From AP-15 sp963774345 (GTDB lineage: Bacteria; Pseudomonadota; Alphaproteobacteria; ATCC43930; CGMCC-115725): a stretch of 64,000 nt of DNA. Below, piece after piece: positions 35,622 through 45,079 of this stretch (position 1 is the first letter of the stretch; each line of letters opens with the position of its first letter). Both the position numbers and the translations under genes were made by a program. Below the pieces are notes generated by a model, which saw only the letters and a list, made by a program, of their open reading frames with translations, ran no database searches and was not told the origin of the DNA. The DNA is taken from assembly GCA_963774345.1 (NCBI GenBank), contig CAVZFB010000038.1, positions 372,001-436,000 on the forward strand. The letters are read 5' to 3'.

Positions 35622-35933
35622 TCAGGCGGCGGCTGGAGAAACCTCGGCGGCGATCTTGGCAGCGAGCTCCGCTTCTGCGCGAGAGAGGTCGTAGGCGACC
35701 TGAAGACGCAGCCAGATGGCGGCCGAACCGCCGAAATAGCGGGCAAGCCGGAGTGCGGTTTCCGGCGTGATCGCCCGTTGACCGCGCAGGATCTGACTGA
35801 TCCGCGACGCCGGCAGGCGCAGCGCCAGCGACAATGCGTGCGCGGACAGGCCGCGCGCCTCCAGTTCGTCCTTCAAGATCTCACCCGGGTGCGGTGGCGG
35901 GCCGGCAAGCGGGCCGATGCGAGCGATTGCCAT
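35622..35933 (-). CDS. higA: HigA-type antitoxin (XRE helix-turn-helix)
   Basis: 103 residues from the ATG at 35933. PPPHPGEILKDELEARGLSA, LALRLPASRISQILRGQRAI and TPETALRLARYFGGSAAIWL form the XRE helix-turn-helix typical of HigA/VapI antitoxins, with a C-terminal helix rich in Ala/Glu. It neutralises the toxin encoded just upstream (toxin-first order, as in higBA) and probably represses the operon. GAGG lies 9 nt before the start, inside an 18-bp tandem duplication. Confidence 0.88.
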   Translation of the reverse strand: MAIARIGPLAGPPPHPGEILKDELEARGLSAHALSLALRLPASRISQILRGQRAITPETALRLARYFGGSAAIWLRLQVAYDLSRAEAELAAKIAAEVSPAAA

Positions 35934-35969
35934 CGTTTGGTCCTCGTTAATCGTTTGGTCCTCGTTAAT
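35934..35969 (-). repeat. 18-bp tandem duplication in the higB-higA junction
   Basis: Two perfect copies of CGTTTGGTCCTCGTTAAT (plus strand), 35934-35951 and 35952-35969. On the coding strand each copy carries AACGAGGACCAAACG, so the antitoxin ribosome-binding site is doubled. The second copy includes the toxin stop codon. Confidence 0.9.
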
Positions 35970-36243
35970 GGTAATCAACGATTTCGACATTCCAGGCGTG
36001 GCCGTCCCGGAACTCGAAGGTGACCCGCCACGGTCCGCCGGCTGAGATTGCCCATTGGCCGCTTCGCCCGCCGCGCAGCCGGTGAAGGCCGACCGACTTC
36101 AGGCCGGTCAGGTCTTCAAGGCGCCCGGCCTCGTCGAGCAACCGCAGATGGCGCCGAGCCACTGCTTCGTCGAGACCGGCAAAGCGGCCCTTTCCCTCTT
36201 CTGCGAAACGCTGCGTCGCCCGGTTGGCCCATGACTTGATCAC
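35965..36243 (-). CDS. higB: HigB/RelE-family toxin
   Basis: 92-residue RelE-superfamily mRNA interferase. MIKSWANRATQRFAEEGKGR, LRLLDEAGRLEDLTGLKSVG, LHRLRGGRSGQWAISAG and WRVTFEFRDGHAWNVEIVDYH match HigB toxins (graft-T/RelE type); C-terminal YH is typical. It cleaves mRNA at the ribosome when free of HigA. The antitoxin follows 31 bp after the stop. A promoter is expected in 36244-36458, shared divergently with the VOC gene. Confidence 0.88.
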   Translation of the reverse strand: MIKSWANRATQRFAEEGKGRFAGLDEAVARRHLRLLDEAGRLEDLTGLKSVGLHRLRGGRSGQWAISAGGPWRVTFEFRDGHAWNVEIVDYH

Positions 36244-36458
36244 GCCATCATAATATGGGGCATGCCGCGTTCAACGAGCATCGATTTACGTGGGCCGTAC
36301 AGCCTTTTGCTGCTCTTTCCGCGAGCCGGTTTACGATGGGAGCGATTTCCTTTCGCTGCCGATCCTCGCCCCGGCATACTGCGCCCGGCCTGTAAACCGG
36401 GTTCTGCCTGTGGGGCGGAGACGGCGGGCATATGTGATTCTGATGAGGAGAAAGCGGA

Positions 36459-36842
36459 ATGTTCAGCCATATTATGATCGGGAGCAACGACATCGCCCGG
36501 TCGAAGAAATTTTACGACGCAATCTTCGGAGTGCTGGGCGTCAGTCCTGCTACCCCGGACGCCAGGGGCCGGCTGGCCTATGCGCACAATGGCGGGCGCT
36601 TCATGGTGTCGAAACCGATCGACGGCAAGCCTGCCTGCTCTGCCAATGGCGGCACGATCGGCTTTTTGATGAGCAACACCGAACAGGCCAAGGCGTGGCA
36701 CGATGCCGGCGTTGCGAATGGCGGCACCTCGATTGAGGACCCGCCAGGCATCCGCCAAGGGGCCGCCGGGCAGATGTATCTCGCCTATCTGCGCGATCCC
36801 GACGGCAACAAGATCGTCGGGCTTCATCGCATGCCGGCCTGA
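36459..36842 (+). CDS. VOC/glyoxalase-family protein
   Basis: 127 residues of the vicinal-oxygen-chelate fold. The start MFSHIMIGSNDIARSKKFYD has the first metal-ligand His; FLMSNTEQAKAWHDAGVANG and MYLAYLRDPDGNKIVGLHR complete the two beta-alpha-beta-beta-beta modules. Relatives include glyoxalase-I-like and resistance proteins of unknown substrate. AGGAGAAAGCGGA precedes the start. Confidence 0.85.
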   Translation: MFSHIMIGSNDIARSKKFYDAIFGVLGVSPATPDARGRLAYAHNGGRFMVSKPIDGKPACSANGGTIGFLMSNTEQAKAWHDAGVANGGTSIEDPPGIRQGAAGQMYLAYLRDPDGNKIVGLHRMPA

Positions 36843-36897
36843 ACTATCGCGCGGCAAAACAAGGAGGGCTGCCCCTTCCGGGCGGCCCTTCCTATGT

Positions 36898-37638
36898 TCA
36901 TTGTGCTTTGATCCAGTCGTCTGACCCCTTCACTCTAACCGACACATCCGAAAGAGAAATCCGCAGGGGCTTGCCGTCCGCCGTCCCGCGGTGGTCGGTG
37001 GAGACGAGGAGCGGACCAGCCTTTTTGTTGCCGGCCCACGTCGCGATCACAAGCCTTGGCTTTGCCGTTCCGCCCCGGCGATAGATCATCTGCTCGACCC
37101 GCTTGTCGGCGCCGACATAGAGCTCCCACGTGTCGCCGGGCGCGTAGCCGCCGCCCTGCGAAGGATATTTCATCACGAGCCGTTCGGCGGTGCCGTCCCC
37201 TATCGGCAGTTTCTGCATGCCATCATCGGTCACCGTCGCGCTGCCGTCCCATATGACGTGAAACGGGAGGAGCAACCAATACTGGTCGTTGATGAATGCC
37301 GGATCGATTTGTTTCTTTATGGCATCGCTTTGGCTACCGAGTTGCGAGCGCTGATAAGTAGCCGTCACCGGTTTGCCCGATTTATCTTTGCCCTGGTAGG
37401 AGACCGTGTCGGTCTTTGGGTTCCATTCCCACGAGCGAGAAAGTGTGACGCCAGGAAGTTCCGCAGTGAAGGTGTAGCGGATGCCCTCGATTTGCCCGAA
37501 CTCATCGAGGCCGTAGGTCTTGGCCATTTGTTCGGCGAGCGGCGGGCGCGGCTGCGCCCAAGACGTCGCAGGGAAGATCAGCAGCAGCATGCTGAAGGCG
37601 AAAAGGCGGATCACATCGGGTCGGCGCAAATTTGTCAT
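36898..37638 (-). CDS. Secreted hypothetical protein (about 246 aa)
   Basis: Signal peptide in residues 1-29 (LRRPDVIRLFAFSMLLLIFP, cleavage after SWA). The mature part has alternating polar/hydrophobic strands (IRYTFTAELPGVTLSRSWEW, YQGKDKSGKPVTATYQRSQL, DTWELYVGADKRVEQMIYRR), resembling periplasmic beta-rich proteins similar to LolA-like folds. No named family recognised. ATG 37638 is favoured because GAGGG lies 6 nt before it; ATG 37644 is in frame. Confidence 0.7.
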   Translation of the reverse strand: MTNLRRPDVIRLFAFSMLLLIFPATSWAQPRPPLAEQMAKTYGLDEFGQIEGIRYTFTAELPGVTLSRSWEWNPKTDTVSYQGKDKSGKPVTATYQRSQLGSQSDAIKKQIDPAFINDQYWLLLPFHVIWDGSATVTDDGMQKLPIGDGTAERLVMKYPSQGGGYAPGDTWELYVGADKRVEQMIYRRGGTAKPRLVIATWAGNKKAGPLLVSTDHRGTADGKPLRISLSDVSVRVKGSDDWIKAQ

Positions 37639-37753
37639 GAACATCCCTCGTCGAATGAATGAACAGATGCGTGTGTATCAGACCCACGGGCTTCGGGATC
37701 GAGTTTAATGAGCACGGACCTCGGGCGGAACGTCAAATCCACCACGCCAGGCA

Positions 37754-38449
37754 TCAGCCGTTTTGGAGCCGATAGCGCAGCCAGACCGCGCCGCCCTCGA
37801 GCACCTCGCAGCTCGCCAAGGTCATCGCACCGATCGGCGCTGCGACGCCGGCATCCTTGTCGGTGGAGTCGAAGATGCTCGGCGCGCCCTTTGCCCCGTC
37901 GACGGCGGGGCAGATCGCAAGGCTGATCTCGTCGATCAGGCCGGCCCGCAGAAAGGCCCCGTTCGAGCCGCCGCCACCTTCGAGCAGCAGGCGTTCGAGC
38001 CCCAGCTCGCGGTTCAGGATCTCCAGCGCCAATCCCAGATCGAGCTCCTGCTCGCCGGCGAAGATATAGGAGACGCCGTCCTGGCGGAGGCCCGCCAGAT
38101 GCGCGTCGGAGACCCGCTCGGTCAGCACCGCGACGATCGGGTCGCCGCCGATGTCTGACCGTCCCCAGGCGATCTTGCCCCGCGCATCGAGCGCGATGCC
38201 GTAAGCGGAGGCGTCGCGCCGCGCGAACCAGAGTTCCCGCGCGTAGGTCTGGTCGGTGTGATCGGGGTAGGAATTGGCCTTGGCGTATTCGCTGCCGGTC
38301 ACCCGGCCGATCAGCCAGGAGCCGCCGCCGAGCTCGTCGTGCAGGCGCTCAAACAGCCCCGCCATGCGGTTCTCAGCGGGCCGCCACCGGCTGCCGAGAA
38401 TGCGGCCGTCGACGCTCGCGTTCATGTGGCAGATCACATAAGGCTTCAT
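37754..38449 (-). CDS. RibD C-terminal-domain / dihydrofolate-reductase-like protein
   Basis: 231 residues: MKPYVICHMNASVDGRILGS (N-terminal NADPH-binding strand), WLIGRVTGSEYAKAN, VAVLTERVSDAHLAGLRQDG, LGLERLLLEGGGGSNGAFLR and AGLIDEISLAICPAVDGAKG. This is the reductase half of RibD, stand-alone here, so a riboflavin-pathway reductase or a general NADPH reductase of the DHFR superfamily. Preceded by GGTGTGGA. Divergent from the large gene at 38639. Confidence 0.85.
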   Translation of the reverse strand: MKPYVICHMNASVDGRILGSRWRPAENRMAGLFERLHDELGGGSWLIGRVTGSEYAKANSYPDHTDQTYARELWFARRDASAYGIALDARGKIAWGRSDIGGDPIVAVLTERVSDAHLAGLRQDGVSYIFAGEQELDLGLALEILNRELGLERLLLEGGGGSNGAFLRAGLIDEISLAICPAVDGAKGAPSIFDSTDKDAGVAAPIGAMTLASCEVLEGGAVWLRYRLQNG

Positions 38450-38638
38450 TTCCACACCATAGCCATGTCGCAGTTTGCCCCCGAAGCGGACATAACGTAT
38501 ACGACGGTTAGCCGGCAGGCGGTCCGGACTATTCTGGAATCCGGTCGGGAATCCTGGCATTTGACTAGCACGGTATTCCTTCGTGTGCCTGAATCACCAG
38601 CTATACGCGGATAATCCATTCTCGCCGGAGAGTAAGTC

Positions 38639-41600
38639 GTGCCGGATAAGAACGATGATAAAGACGCCCGCTCGCAGCAGCCCGACCCCATAACCTATAT
38701 GAGGTCGCGGCACCCCGATCTTTACTCTGATTCAGCAACAGTCACCCGACCCCAGCTAACCGAAGACATTCTCGAATATCGCCTGCAAACCCTAACCAAT
38801 AGAAATCAGGAAACAGAGTTCGCCTATTTCGCGCGGAGGCTGGCGCAAAAGGAGATTTGCCCCAACCTGAGGCCACAAACGGGTCCCGTCGGCGGCGGCG
38901 ACTCCAAAGTAGATAGCGAAACTATCCCCGTCTCGTCTGATGTTGCCGACGTATGGGCAGGAACCGATCCGACGGCAGCGACCGAGCGGTGGGCTTTTGC
39001 CTTCAGCGCGAAAGAGGATTGGAAAACAAAAGTCGCGCAGGACGTGGAGAAGATCGCGGGCACCAATCGGGGGTACACGCTCATCTACTTCATCACGAAC
39101 CAGTTCGCGCGTGATAGGTCGCGAGCGGAAAGCGAGGATATGCTTATCAAAAAGTTCGGCATCCGGGTCGTGATCCTCGACCGCACATGGATCACCAAGG
39201 CCGTCCTCGAAAACGGTCGCGAGGAATTAGCGGTCGACGCGCTGCACATCGATTCCATCAAGGTGTTGACGGAGCGAAAAGTTGGCGCTGCCGACCGTGA
39301 ACGGCAGCAAGAGCTGGATGAACTGGAAAAGGCCATCGCGGACCCGGAACTCTACGCGGGCGCGCAATACCAGCTTTTTGAGGACTGCTTGCGGGCCGCC
39401 TTATTGGCCCGAGGCCTGGGGCGACCGCGCCCCGAAATGGACGGCCTTTTCATACGCGCCCAACGCATCGCCGAGAAATCGGACAACGACCAGCAGCGCC
39501 TTCGCGTCAGCTACAACTACGCCTGGACGGTCATCTTCTGGTTCGACGACTACAACCAGTTGAACCAGATGTATGACGCGGTGGCCCCGCTTGCGCTCAA
39601 GTCGAACCAATCGGAAGAGGTCGAGCGTGCGGTCAACCTCTGGATGGTGCTTTCGTCTCAGGTTGGCCGCGGCGTCCTGACGAAGGAAGACGCAAAGCTA
39701 GACGAGCGCAAGGACGCGATTGCCGCGCGCCTCGGCGAGCTGGCCGCCGAAGACGGCCGGCCCAACAACGCATTACAGGCAAGGACAAGCCGCGCGCTGC
39801 TTGGCTTGCATGACGCGATGGCGCGGGGCGACCTGGATGCGGTCGATGGCGTTTGGAAGGCGCTTCAGAAGATCGTGGAGGAATCCGAGCCGCTGGGCGA
39901 TTACCCATTTGACCGACTCCCCGCGCTGGTCAACGAATTCGCCGAATTGGGCGTGGAGGGTGCCGAGTTCGACAAGCTTTTCGAACTCGTTGTCTCGGCG
40001 CTGGAAAAGCGCAAGGGAGAATCCGCCGGCGCGGAGTTGTTGAACGACCGGGGCTTCAAAAAGCTCGAGGCCGGCCATCCCTATGAGGCGATCTCGCTCT
40101 TAGGCCGGGCGATGGAGCGCTTCATCAAACGGGAACACCGAGGCGATCTGATTTTCTGCCTGATGGGTCTTTCTCAGGCCTACCACGAGGCGGGCCTGCT
40201 GTGGGCAGCCCGCAGCTGCGCATTGGCGGCGACGGAGCGCTGTTTCGCCTATTTCCGCGAAGACGGAACCATAGTTCGGCGGTCTCTTCTCTGCCTGCAA
40301 CAGCTTGGAAGGATGGAGCTGTTATTGAGCCGGATTCCACAGCTTCTCATGGATATGGAATTGGAGACGGTGCTGGTGCGGCAGCTCATGCTTAGGGACG
40401 AGGCCCTTAAGCGCGCGCAGAATCACAGACTGTTAATGGAAGCGATGCTCGGCATCCTCTTCCTCAGCGCCTCACTTGACCAGCTCAAGCGTATGGCGGA
40501 CATGCCAGAAGCGCTGGAGCAGGTCCGCATCTTCATCCCGAAGGCCTGCTTGATGTACGCGCTCGGCTACAAAAAAGAGCTGTCCGAGGATGGCTTCCCC
40601 ACCACAGTCGAGGAGGCGGACTCGTTCATGAAGCTTGCTTATGAACAACCGGGCCGCCTTCAGCTTCCCGCAAGGCCCCAGATCGATGACGGCCAGTCTG
40701 TTAATTACAAAACGAACGTCCTTGGATGCGAAGTGACCCTGCTCGCACAGGCCAACGCGTTCTCAATTTCCGTGGCGGAAGCCGTTTTGGGTTGCATCGA
40801 GGCGTTCTTTGCGACCAGCCTCAACGAGCACCTTCTTCCATACAGGCAGTCAGCCCGGATCATCCTGCGCTCCGCGTTCGACCTCAAGAAGGGTTTGGTC
40901 GTTTCAGTGGAGACGGAAGAAGCTGAAACCCATCTCGTAATTTTACATCCCGTATCTGCGCCAGAAATGACGCCGGAAAATCGCATGGCTGACCGGGATA
41001 GCCTTATAGAGGTCATTGCCAAGTTTATCACGCACATCGCGGTGATTGAGGACGTGAAGAAGTATTTCGAAAGGATCGCGGGTGAGGAGCGCGGGTTTGC
41101 GCGGGCGCTGGTCTATTCGGAAGCTTCCCTCGCGCAAGAAAACGTGTTTGGCAATAGGCCCAAGGTTCTTATCGGCGATTGGAAGCCGGAAGGCGAGGCC
41201 AAGAGCTATCCGCTTACCCGAAGCGTCGAATGGACTGAGGGTGTTGAATTGAAACAAATACCACTGCCCACTGGTGACCAGCAGGACGATGCTCCGGTCC
41301 GAGGTGAAGCAGAAATACGCGCGCAATTCACGCGCTCCATGGAGACGGGCAAGCACAGCCAGCGGCAGATCGTTTCCCTGATTGACGTTCCGCTCTGGAA
41401 CCGCGCGTCGTGGAGAGCGACGATGTTCTATTTCGATCCGGACAAAGCGCCATACCCGATCCTGGCCCTTGGTTTCGAGGATCGAGCGGCCGCTGCGCAG
41501 ATTTTCGAGGGGCTGATCAACCTACTTGGCAAAGTCGATAAAGACAACAGACTGCGCGTCGTGATCATTCGCGGCATCAGCAAAAATAACCCGGCAGCGT

Positions 41601-41974
41601 ACAGGGTCGTTATCGGCACCAATCTCGATCGTTCCGAAGCGGGTGGAGGGATCGTCATATTGATCACTCGCAACAATGTCATGGAGCCGGTCACCACAGA
41701 GAATCTTGACCGATTCCTTGCATTGCTGGAAGGCGCGCGTGAATACCTTCTTGCACCAGCCCACTACAACAGCGAGTCGGGCAGAAGTAGTATCGGGTTC
41801 CGCCTGGCGATCCAGAAGTCCGAGCTCGTCGTCCGAAACGCATGGGAGATGGCGATGGGTGACATCGATGTGATCGGATTGTCGCCCGACGACGATCCTG
41901 TTGTTCCCGCTGGCCTGGAAAATCCGCCCTGCGAGGAAGTGCTCGCCTTCTTGAAAAGCAGGCAACGGAGCTGA
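38639..41974 (+). CDS. Large protein: PD-(D/E)XK-like nuclease domain plus helical repeats
   Basis: 1111 residues from a GTG (GGAGAG 7 nt upstream). Residues 57-200 look like a restriction-type nuclease core: TGPVGGGDSKVDSET (81-95, candidate catalytic D88 or D92), then FAFSAKEDWKTKV (120-132) with S123-x-K125 as the second half of a PD-(D/E)XK motif, then YTLIYFITNQF and GIRVVILDRTWI. From about 210 to 650 lie helical, TPR-like repeats (LNDRGFKKLEAGHPYEAISL, MGLSQAYHEAGLLWAARSCA). The C-terminal 400 residues form an unidentified mixed fold. No walker motif is visible. It is single on its strand, flanked by unrelated metabolic genes. Nuclease plus sensor-like repeats suggests an antiphage protein; this is inference. 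Confidence 0.7.
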   Translation: MPDKNDDKDARSQQPDPITYMRSRHPDLYSDSATVTRPQLTEDILEYRLQTLTNRNQETEFAYFARRLAQKEICPNLRPQTGPVGGGDSKVDSETIPVSSDVADVWAGTDPTAATERWAFAFSAKEDWKTKVAQDVEKIAGTNRGYTLIYFITNQFARDRSRAESEDMLIKKFGIRVVILDRTWITKAVLENGREELAVDALHIDSIKVLTERKVGAADRERQQELDELEKAIADPELYAGAQYQLFEDCLRAALLARGLGRPRPEMDGLFIRAQRIAEKSDNDQQRLRVSYNYAWTVIFWFDDYNQLNQMYDAVAPLALKSNQSEEVERAVNLWMVLSSQVGRGVLTKEDAKLDERKDAIAARLGELAAEDGRPNNALQARTSRALLGLHDAMARGDLDAVDGVWKALQKIVEESEPLGDYPFDRLPALVNEFAELGVEGAEFDKLFELVVSALEKRKGESAGAELLNDRGFKKLEAGHPYEAISLLGRAMERFIKREHRGDLIFCLMGLSQAYHEAGLLWAARSCALAATERCFAYFREDGTIVRRSLLCLQQLGRMELLLSRIPQLLMDMELETVLVRQLMLRDEALKRAQNHRLLMEAMLGILFLSASLDQLKRMADMPEALEQVRIFIPKACLMYALGYKKELSEDGFPTTVEEADSFMKLAYEQPGRLQLPARPQIDDGQSVNYKTNVLGCEVTLLAQANAFSISVAEAVLGCIEAFFATSLNEHLLPYRQSARIILRSAFDLKKGLVVSVETEEAETHLVILHPVSAPEMTPENRMADRDSLIEVIAKFITHIAVIEDVKKYFERIAGEERGFARALVYSEASLAQENVFGNRPKVLIGDWKPEGEAKSYPLTRSVEWTEGVELKQIPLPTGDQQDDAPVRGEAEIRAQFTRSMETGKHSQRQIVSLIDVPLWNRASWRATMFYFDPDKAPYPILALGFEDRAAAAQIFEGLINLLGKVDKDNRLRVVIIRGISKNNPAAYRVVIGTNLDRSEAGGGIVILITRNNVMEPVTTENLDRFLALLEGAREYLLAPAHYNSESGRSSIGFRLAIQKSELVVRNAWEMAMGDIDVIGLSPDDDPVVPAGLENPPCEEVLAFLKSRQRS

Positions 41975-42108
41975 GATTTGTGGCGCAGGCTACCGCTAAC
42001 GGCGCTGAACCGCCTCCCGGCCAGTGGCGACAAGAGGAACCATCTACGCTACGCGTCAGGGGGCCGTGCAGAACTCTTCATAGATGCGTCCCGTGCCGAT
42101 AGAAGCGC

Positions 42109-42921
42109 TCAGCCGGGAAGGGGCCAGCCGACCCAGTTGCACAGGGCTTCGCCCATGACGAGATCGAGATCGCGGCCCTTTAGCCAGGGCAGCTCTTCGG
42201 TGAACACCGTCACGCATTGCCGCCAGGAGCACGGCATCCGGGTGATGTCGGTGCCCCAGAATATCCGTTCGGGGCCGAACGCGTCGAGGACGCGGTGCAG
42301 ATGCTCGTGTAAGCTGCGGAACGGATAGGCGTCTTCCGCGTAGCCGATCTGACCGGTCGCCTTGACCGCGACGTTGGTGTATTTGGCGAGCGCCAGCAGC
42401 TCGGGCTGGAAGCGATAGGCAGACTCGCCGCTGCTCCCCGGCGGCACGGCCATATGGTCGACGATCAGTTTGAGCCCCGGGTGACGCTCGGCGATCTGGC
42501 CGACCGTCGGCAGGAACAACGCGGCGGCGAGCGCCACCGGCACGCCGGCCCGCTCGGCCGCCGGCCATAGCCAGTCGAGCGTGCCATCGGTCATCCACTC
42601 CCGCTTGTGCCGCTCGTTGAAATAAAAGCGCAGGCCGAGCATGCCCGGCCGCTCCTTCCAGTGGGCGACGAGGTCGCGGTCATCCGGGTCGTCGAGATAG
42701 AACCACCCCATTATGGCGAAGCGGTTGGGGTATTTCCGCACTGCCTCGACGGCCAATTCGTTCGAGTCGGGATCCCACAGCACCGGGTGGATCAGCGCCC
42801 GGTTGACGCCGGCTTCGTCCATGGCGGCGATCGCTTGTTCCGCCGAGTACGGCTCCTGACGATGTGGCGGGGACGGCGTACCCTTTTCCCAGAGATGAAT
42901 CTGGCCATCGGCGATCAGCAT
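42109..42921 (-). CDS. Amidohydrolase family 2 (TIM-barrel metal hydrolase)
   Basis: 270 residues from the ATG at 42921. Starts MLIADGQIHLWEKGTP (first metal motif, with one His rather than H-x-H), continues NRALIHPVLWDPDSNELAVE, HPGLKLIVDHMAVPPG, and FGPERIFWGTDITRMPCSWR with the barrel-end Asp. This is the PF04909 family, which includes decarboxylases and lactonases such as 2-pyrone-4,6-dicarboxylate hydrolase. Substrate unknown; aromatic-compound metabolism is plausible. Divergent from the PEBP gene. Confidence 0.85.
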   Translation of the reverse strand: MLIADGQIHLWEKGTPSPPHRQEPYSAEQAIAAMDEAGVNRALIHPVLWDPDSNELAVEAVRKYPNRFAIMGWFYLDDPDDRDLVAHWKERPGMLGLRFYFNERHKREWMTDGTLDWLWPAAERAGVPVALAAALFLPTVGQIAERHPGLKLIVDHMAVPPGSSGESAYRFQPELLALAKYTNVAVKATGQIGYAEDAYPFRSLHEHLHRVLDAFGPERIFWGTDITRMPCSWRQCVTVFTEELPWLKGRDLDLVMGEALCNWVGWPLPG

Positions 42922-43110
42922 GTGGCGTATCCTTTTGATCCGAAGATATTCAGCTGCCCCAGAATACGCCGATCGCAGAAATCCGCCGATAGCGCCACAC
43001 CGTCGAGTTCGTCTGCTACGATCCGGCGATGTGAGCGACTGATCGGCTGGTGCCGTAGCACATGGCCGAACGCGATGCCGGCGCAGTCCGGCTAGAACAA
43101 GGAGGGCAGA

Positions 43111-43656
43111 ATGCGCGCGCTGATTTTGGGAGCGACCTTGGCGATGGTGGCGACGCCGGCGTTTGCGGAATTCATATTGTCGTCGACGGACGTCAAGAGC
43201 GGCAGTCCGATGGCGTTGGCGCAGGTGCTCGACCGCTGCAACGGGCAGAACATTTCGCCGGCGCTCACCTGGGCGGGCGAGCCCGCCGGCACCCAGAGCT
43301 TCGCACTGACGATGGTTGACACCGACGCCCGGAATGGCAAGGGCTGGTGGCATTGGAGCGTGTTTAATATTCCGGCATCGGTCAATGGGCTGGCCGCCGG
43401 CGCCGGCAGCGAGGGCTCGAAGAGTCTACCCGCGGGCGCAATCCAGGGCCGGACCGATTTCGGATTTTCGCATTACGGCGGGCCGTGTCCACCGGTCGGC
43501 GAGCACGCGCATCACTACGAGATCAGGATATACGCGCTCAAGGTGACATCACTGCCGTTTGACGAAACCGCCTCGGGCGTCCAGCTCGAACCCAGCCTCG
43601 ACGGCAACACGCTGGCAACAGCGAAGATCGTCGGACGCTACGGCCGTTCGAAGTAA
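43111..43656 (+). CDS. YbhB/YbcL (PEBP) family periplasmic protein
   Basis: 181 residues. Signal peptide MRALILGATLAMVATPAFA. PEBP signatures are CNGQNISPALTWAGEPAGTQ, FALTMVDTDARNGKGWWHWS and FSHYGGPCPPVGEHAHHYEI, with the ligand-binding His and Asp. Bacterial members are of unclear function (kinase-inhibitor-like). AAGGAGGGCAGA precedes the ATG. Confidence 0.88.
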   Translation: MRALILGATLAMVATPAFAEFILSSTDVKSGSPMALAQVLDRCNGQNISPALTWAGEPAGTQSFALTMVDTDARNGKGWWHWSVFNIPASVNGLAAGAGSEGSKSLPAGAIQGRTDFGFSHYGGPCPPVGEHAHHYEIRIYALKVTSLPFDETASGVQLEPSLDGNTLATAKIVGRYGRSK

Positions 43657-43694
43657 TCCCGGTCGACGAAGCAATTGGCGGCCGCCGGGCCGGG

Positions 43695-44891
43695 TCAGAT
43701 CACACCGTCTTGTTCGAGCGCGGCAATCTCGGCGGCCGACAATCCGAGCCAGTCGCCGTAGATCTCCCGGTTGTGCTGGCCGAGCTTGGGGCTGGGCACG
43801 GTTTCGACCGGGTCGGCGCCGTGGATGCGCAATGGCGTCGTCGGCACGACGATGCGGCCGATCTCGTCGTGGTCGATCCACTCGAGCATGCCGCGCTCGT
43901 GCATGTGGCGGTCCAGCATGACCTCGTCGACCTCGCGCACCGGCGCTAGCGGGATGCGGTGCTGTTTGGCGATCGCAAAGGCCTCCATCTTGCCGAGCGA
44001 GCGCGTCCACGCCGCGACCACCGCGTCGGTCGCCTCGCGATTGGCGACGCGCGCCGCGTTATCGGCAAAGCGCGGGTCGTCGCGCAAATCCTCGCGGCCC
44101 ATGGCCCTGAGCAGGTTGTGCCAATGCTCCTCGACCGCGATGTTCATCGCGACGTAGCCGTCATTGGTCGGATAGACGTTCAACGGGACGCGGCCATGGC
44201 TGGCGTTGCCGGTTCGCGGCGGCGCCTTGCCGGTCTCGAAATAGGCGTGGAGCTGCGAGGTCAGGGTCGCGTAGGCGGCCTCCTGCATCGCCACCTCGAC
44301 GAGGCGGCCCCGGCCGGTGCGCTCGCGCTCGAACAGTGCGGTCAGGGTGGCGGCATAAAGATGGATCCCGGAAATGAAATCGACGACCGCCGGGCCGGCC
44401 TTGACCGGCGGCCCGTCCGGAAAGCCGGTCGCCGCGATCAGTCCCGAGACCGCCTGGATCGTCAGATCCATCGCCAGATTGTCGCGATCCGGCCCGGTCA
44501 GGCCGTAACCCGAGCCCGAGGCGTAAACGAGACGCGGGTTGATCTTGTGCAATACTTCCCAGCCGACGCCCAGCCGGTCCATGACCCCTGGCGCGAAATT
44601 CTCCAGCAACACGTCGCCGCGCTCGACCATCCGGAACAACAGCGCGCGGCCGCGCTCATGCTTCAGGTTCAAGGTGATCGCGCGCTTGTTGGAGTTCAGC
44701 ATTGCGATCGGAAAGGTCGTGCTCTTGCCCGGCGGCGCTCGCCGGCGCAACGGCTCGCCCTGCGGCGGCTCGATCTTGATCACGTCGGCCCCGGCCTTGG
44801 CCATTAAGAGGGTCGCGTACGGCCCCTGATAAACCTGGCCGAGATCGAGCACGGAGATGCCGGCGAGCGGCCGGTTGGCGCGTTCCGGCAT
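43695..44891 (-). CDS. CaiB/BaiF family CoA-transferase (intact)
   Basis: 398 residues from the ATG at 44891. LAGISVLDLGQVYQGPYATL and KAGADVIKIEPPQGEPLRRR open the family III fold; LVYASGSGYGLTGPDRDNLA and MDLTIQAVSG carry the expected catalytic Asp; RTGNASHGRVPLNVYPTNDG and HNREIYGDWLGLSAAEIAAL end it. Transfers CoA between carboxylates; substrate unknown. Compare the frameshifted relative at 9243-10396, which is a different subfamily. Confidence 0.92.
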   Translation of the reverse strand: MPERANRPLAGISVLDLGQVYQGPYATLLMAKAGADVIKIEPPQGEPLRRRAPPGKSTTFPIAMLNSNKRAITLNLKHERGRALLFRMVERGDVLLENFAPGVMDRLGVGWEVLHKINPRLVYASGSGYGLTGPDRDNLAMDLTIQAVSGLIAATGFPDGPPVKAGPAVVDFISGIHLYAATLTALFERERTGRGRLVEVAMQEAAYATLTSQLHAYFETGKAPPRTGNASHGRVPLNVYPTNDGYVAMNIAVEEHWHNLLRAMGREDLRDDPRFADNAARVANREATDAVVAAWTRSLGKMEAFAIAKQHRIPLAPVREVDEVMLDRHMHERGMLEWIDHDEIGRIVVPTTPLRIHGADPVETVPSPKLGQHNREIYGDWLGLSAAEIAALEQDGVI

Positions 44892-45079
44892 CAGCGGGCG
44901 TTCTGCGCTTGCGGCATGGGGGCAGCTTGCGTGCGCTGCGGCTCGGGTGTCAACGCCGCTCGATTTGGACGCTGCCGGCGGCACGGCATTATCCTCGCTG
45001 GATCAGCGACAGCTGCTGTTGACTCCGTCCGAACTGTCTATCACCGTTCGCGAGGTGTTTTTCAGCTTCGGACCGCACC

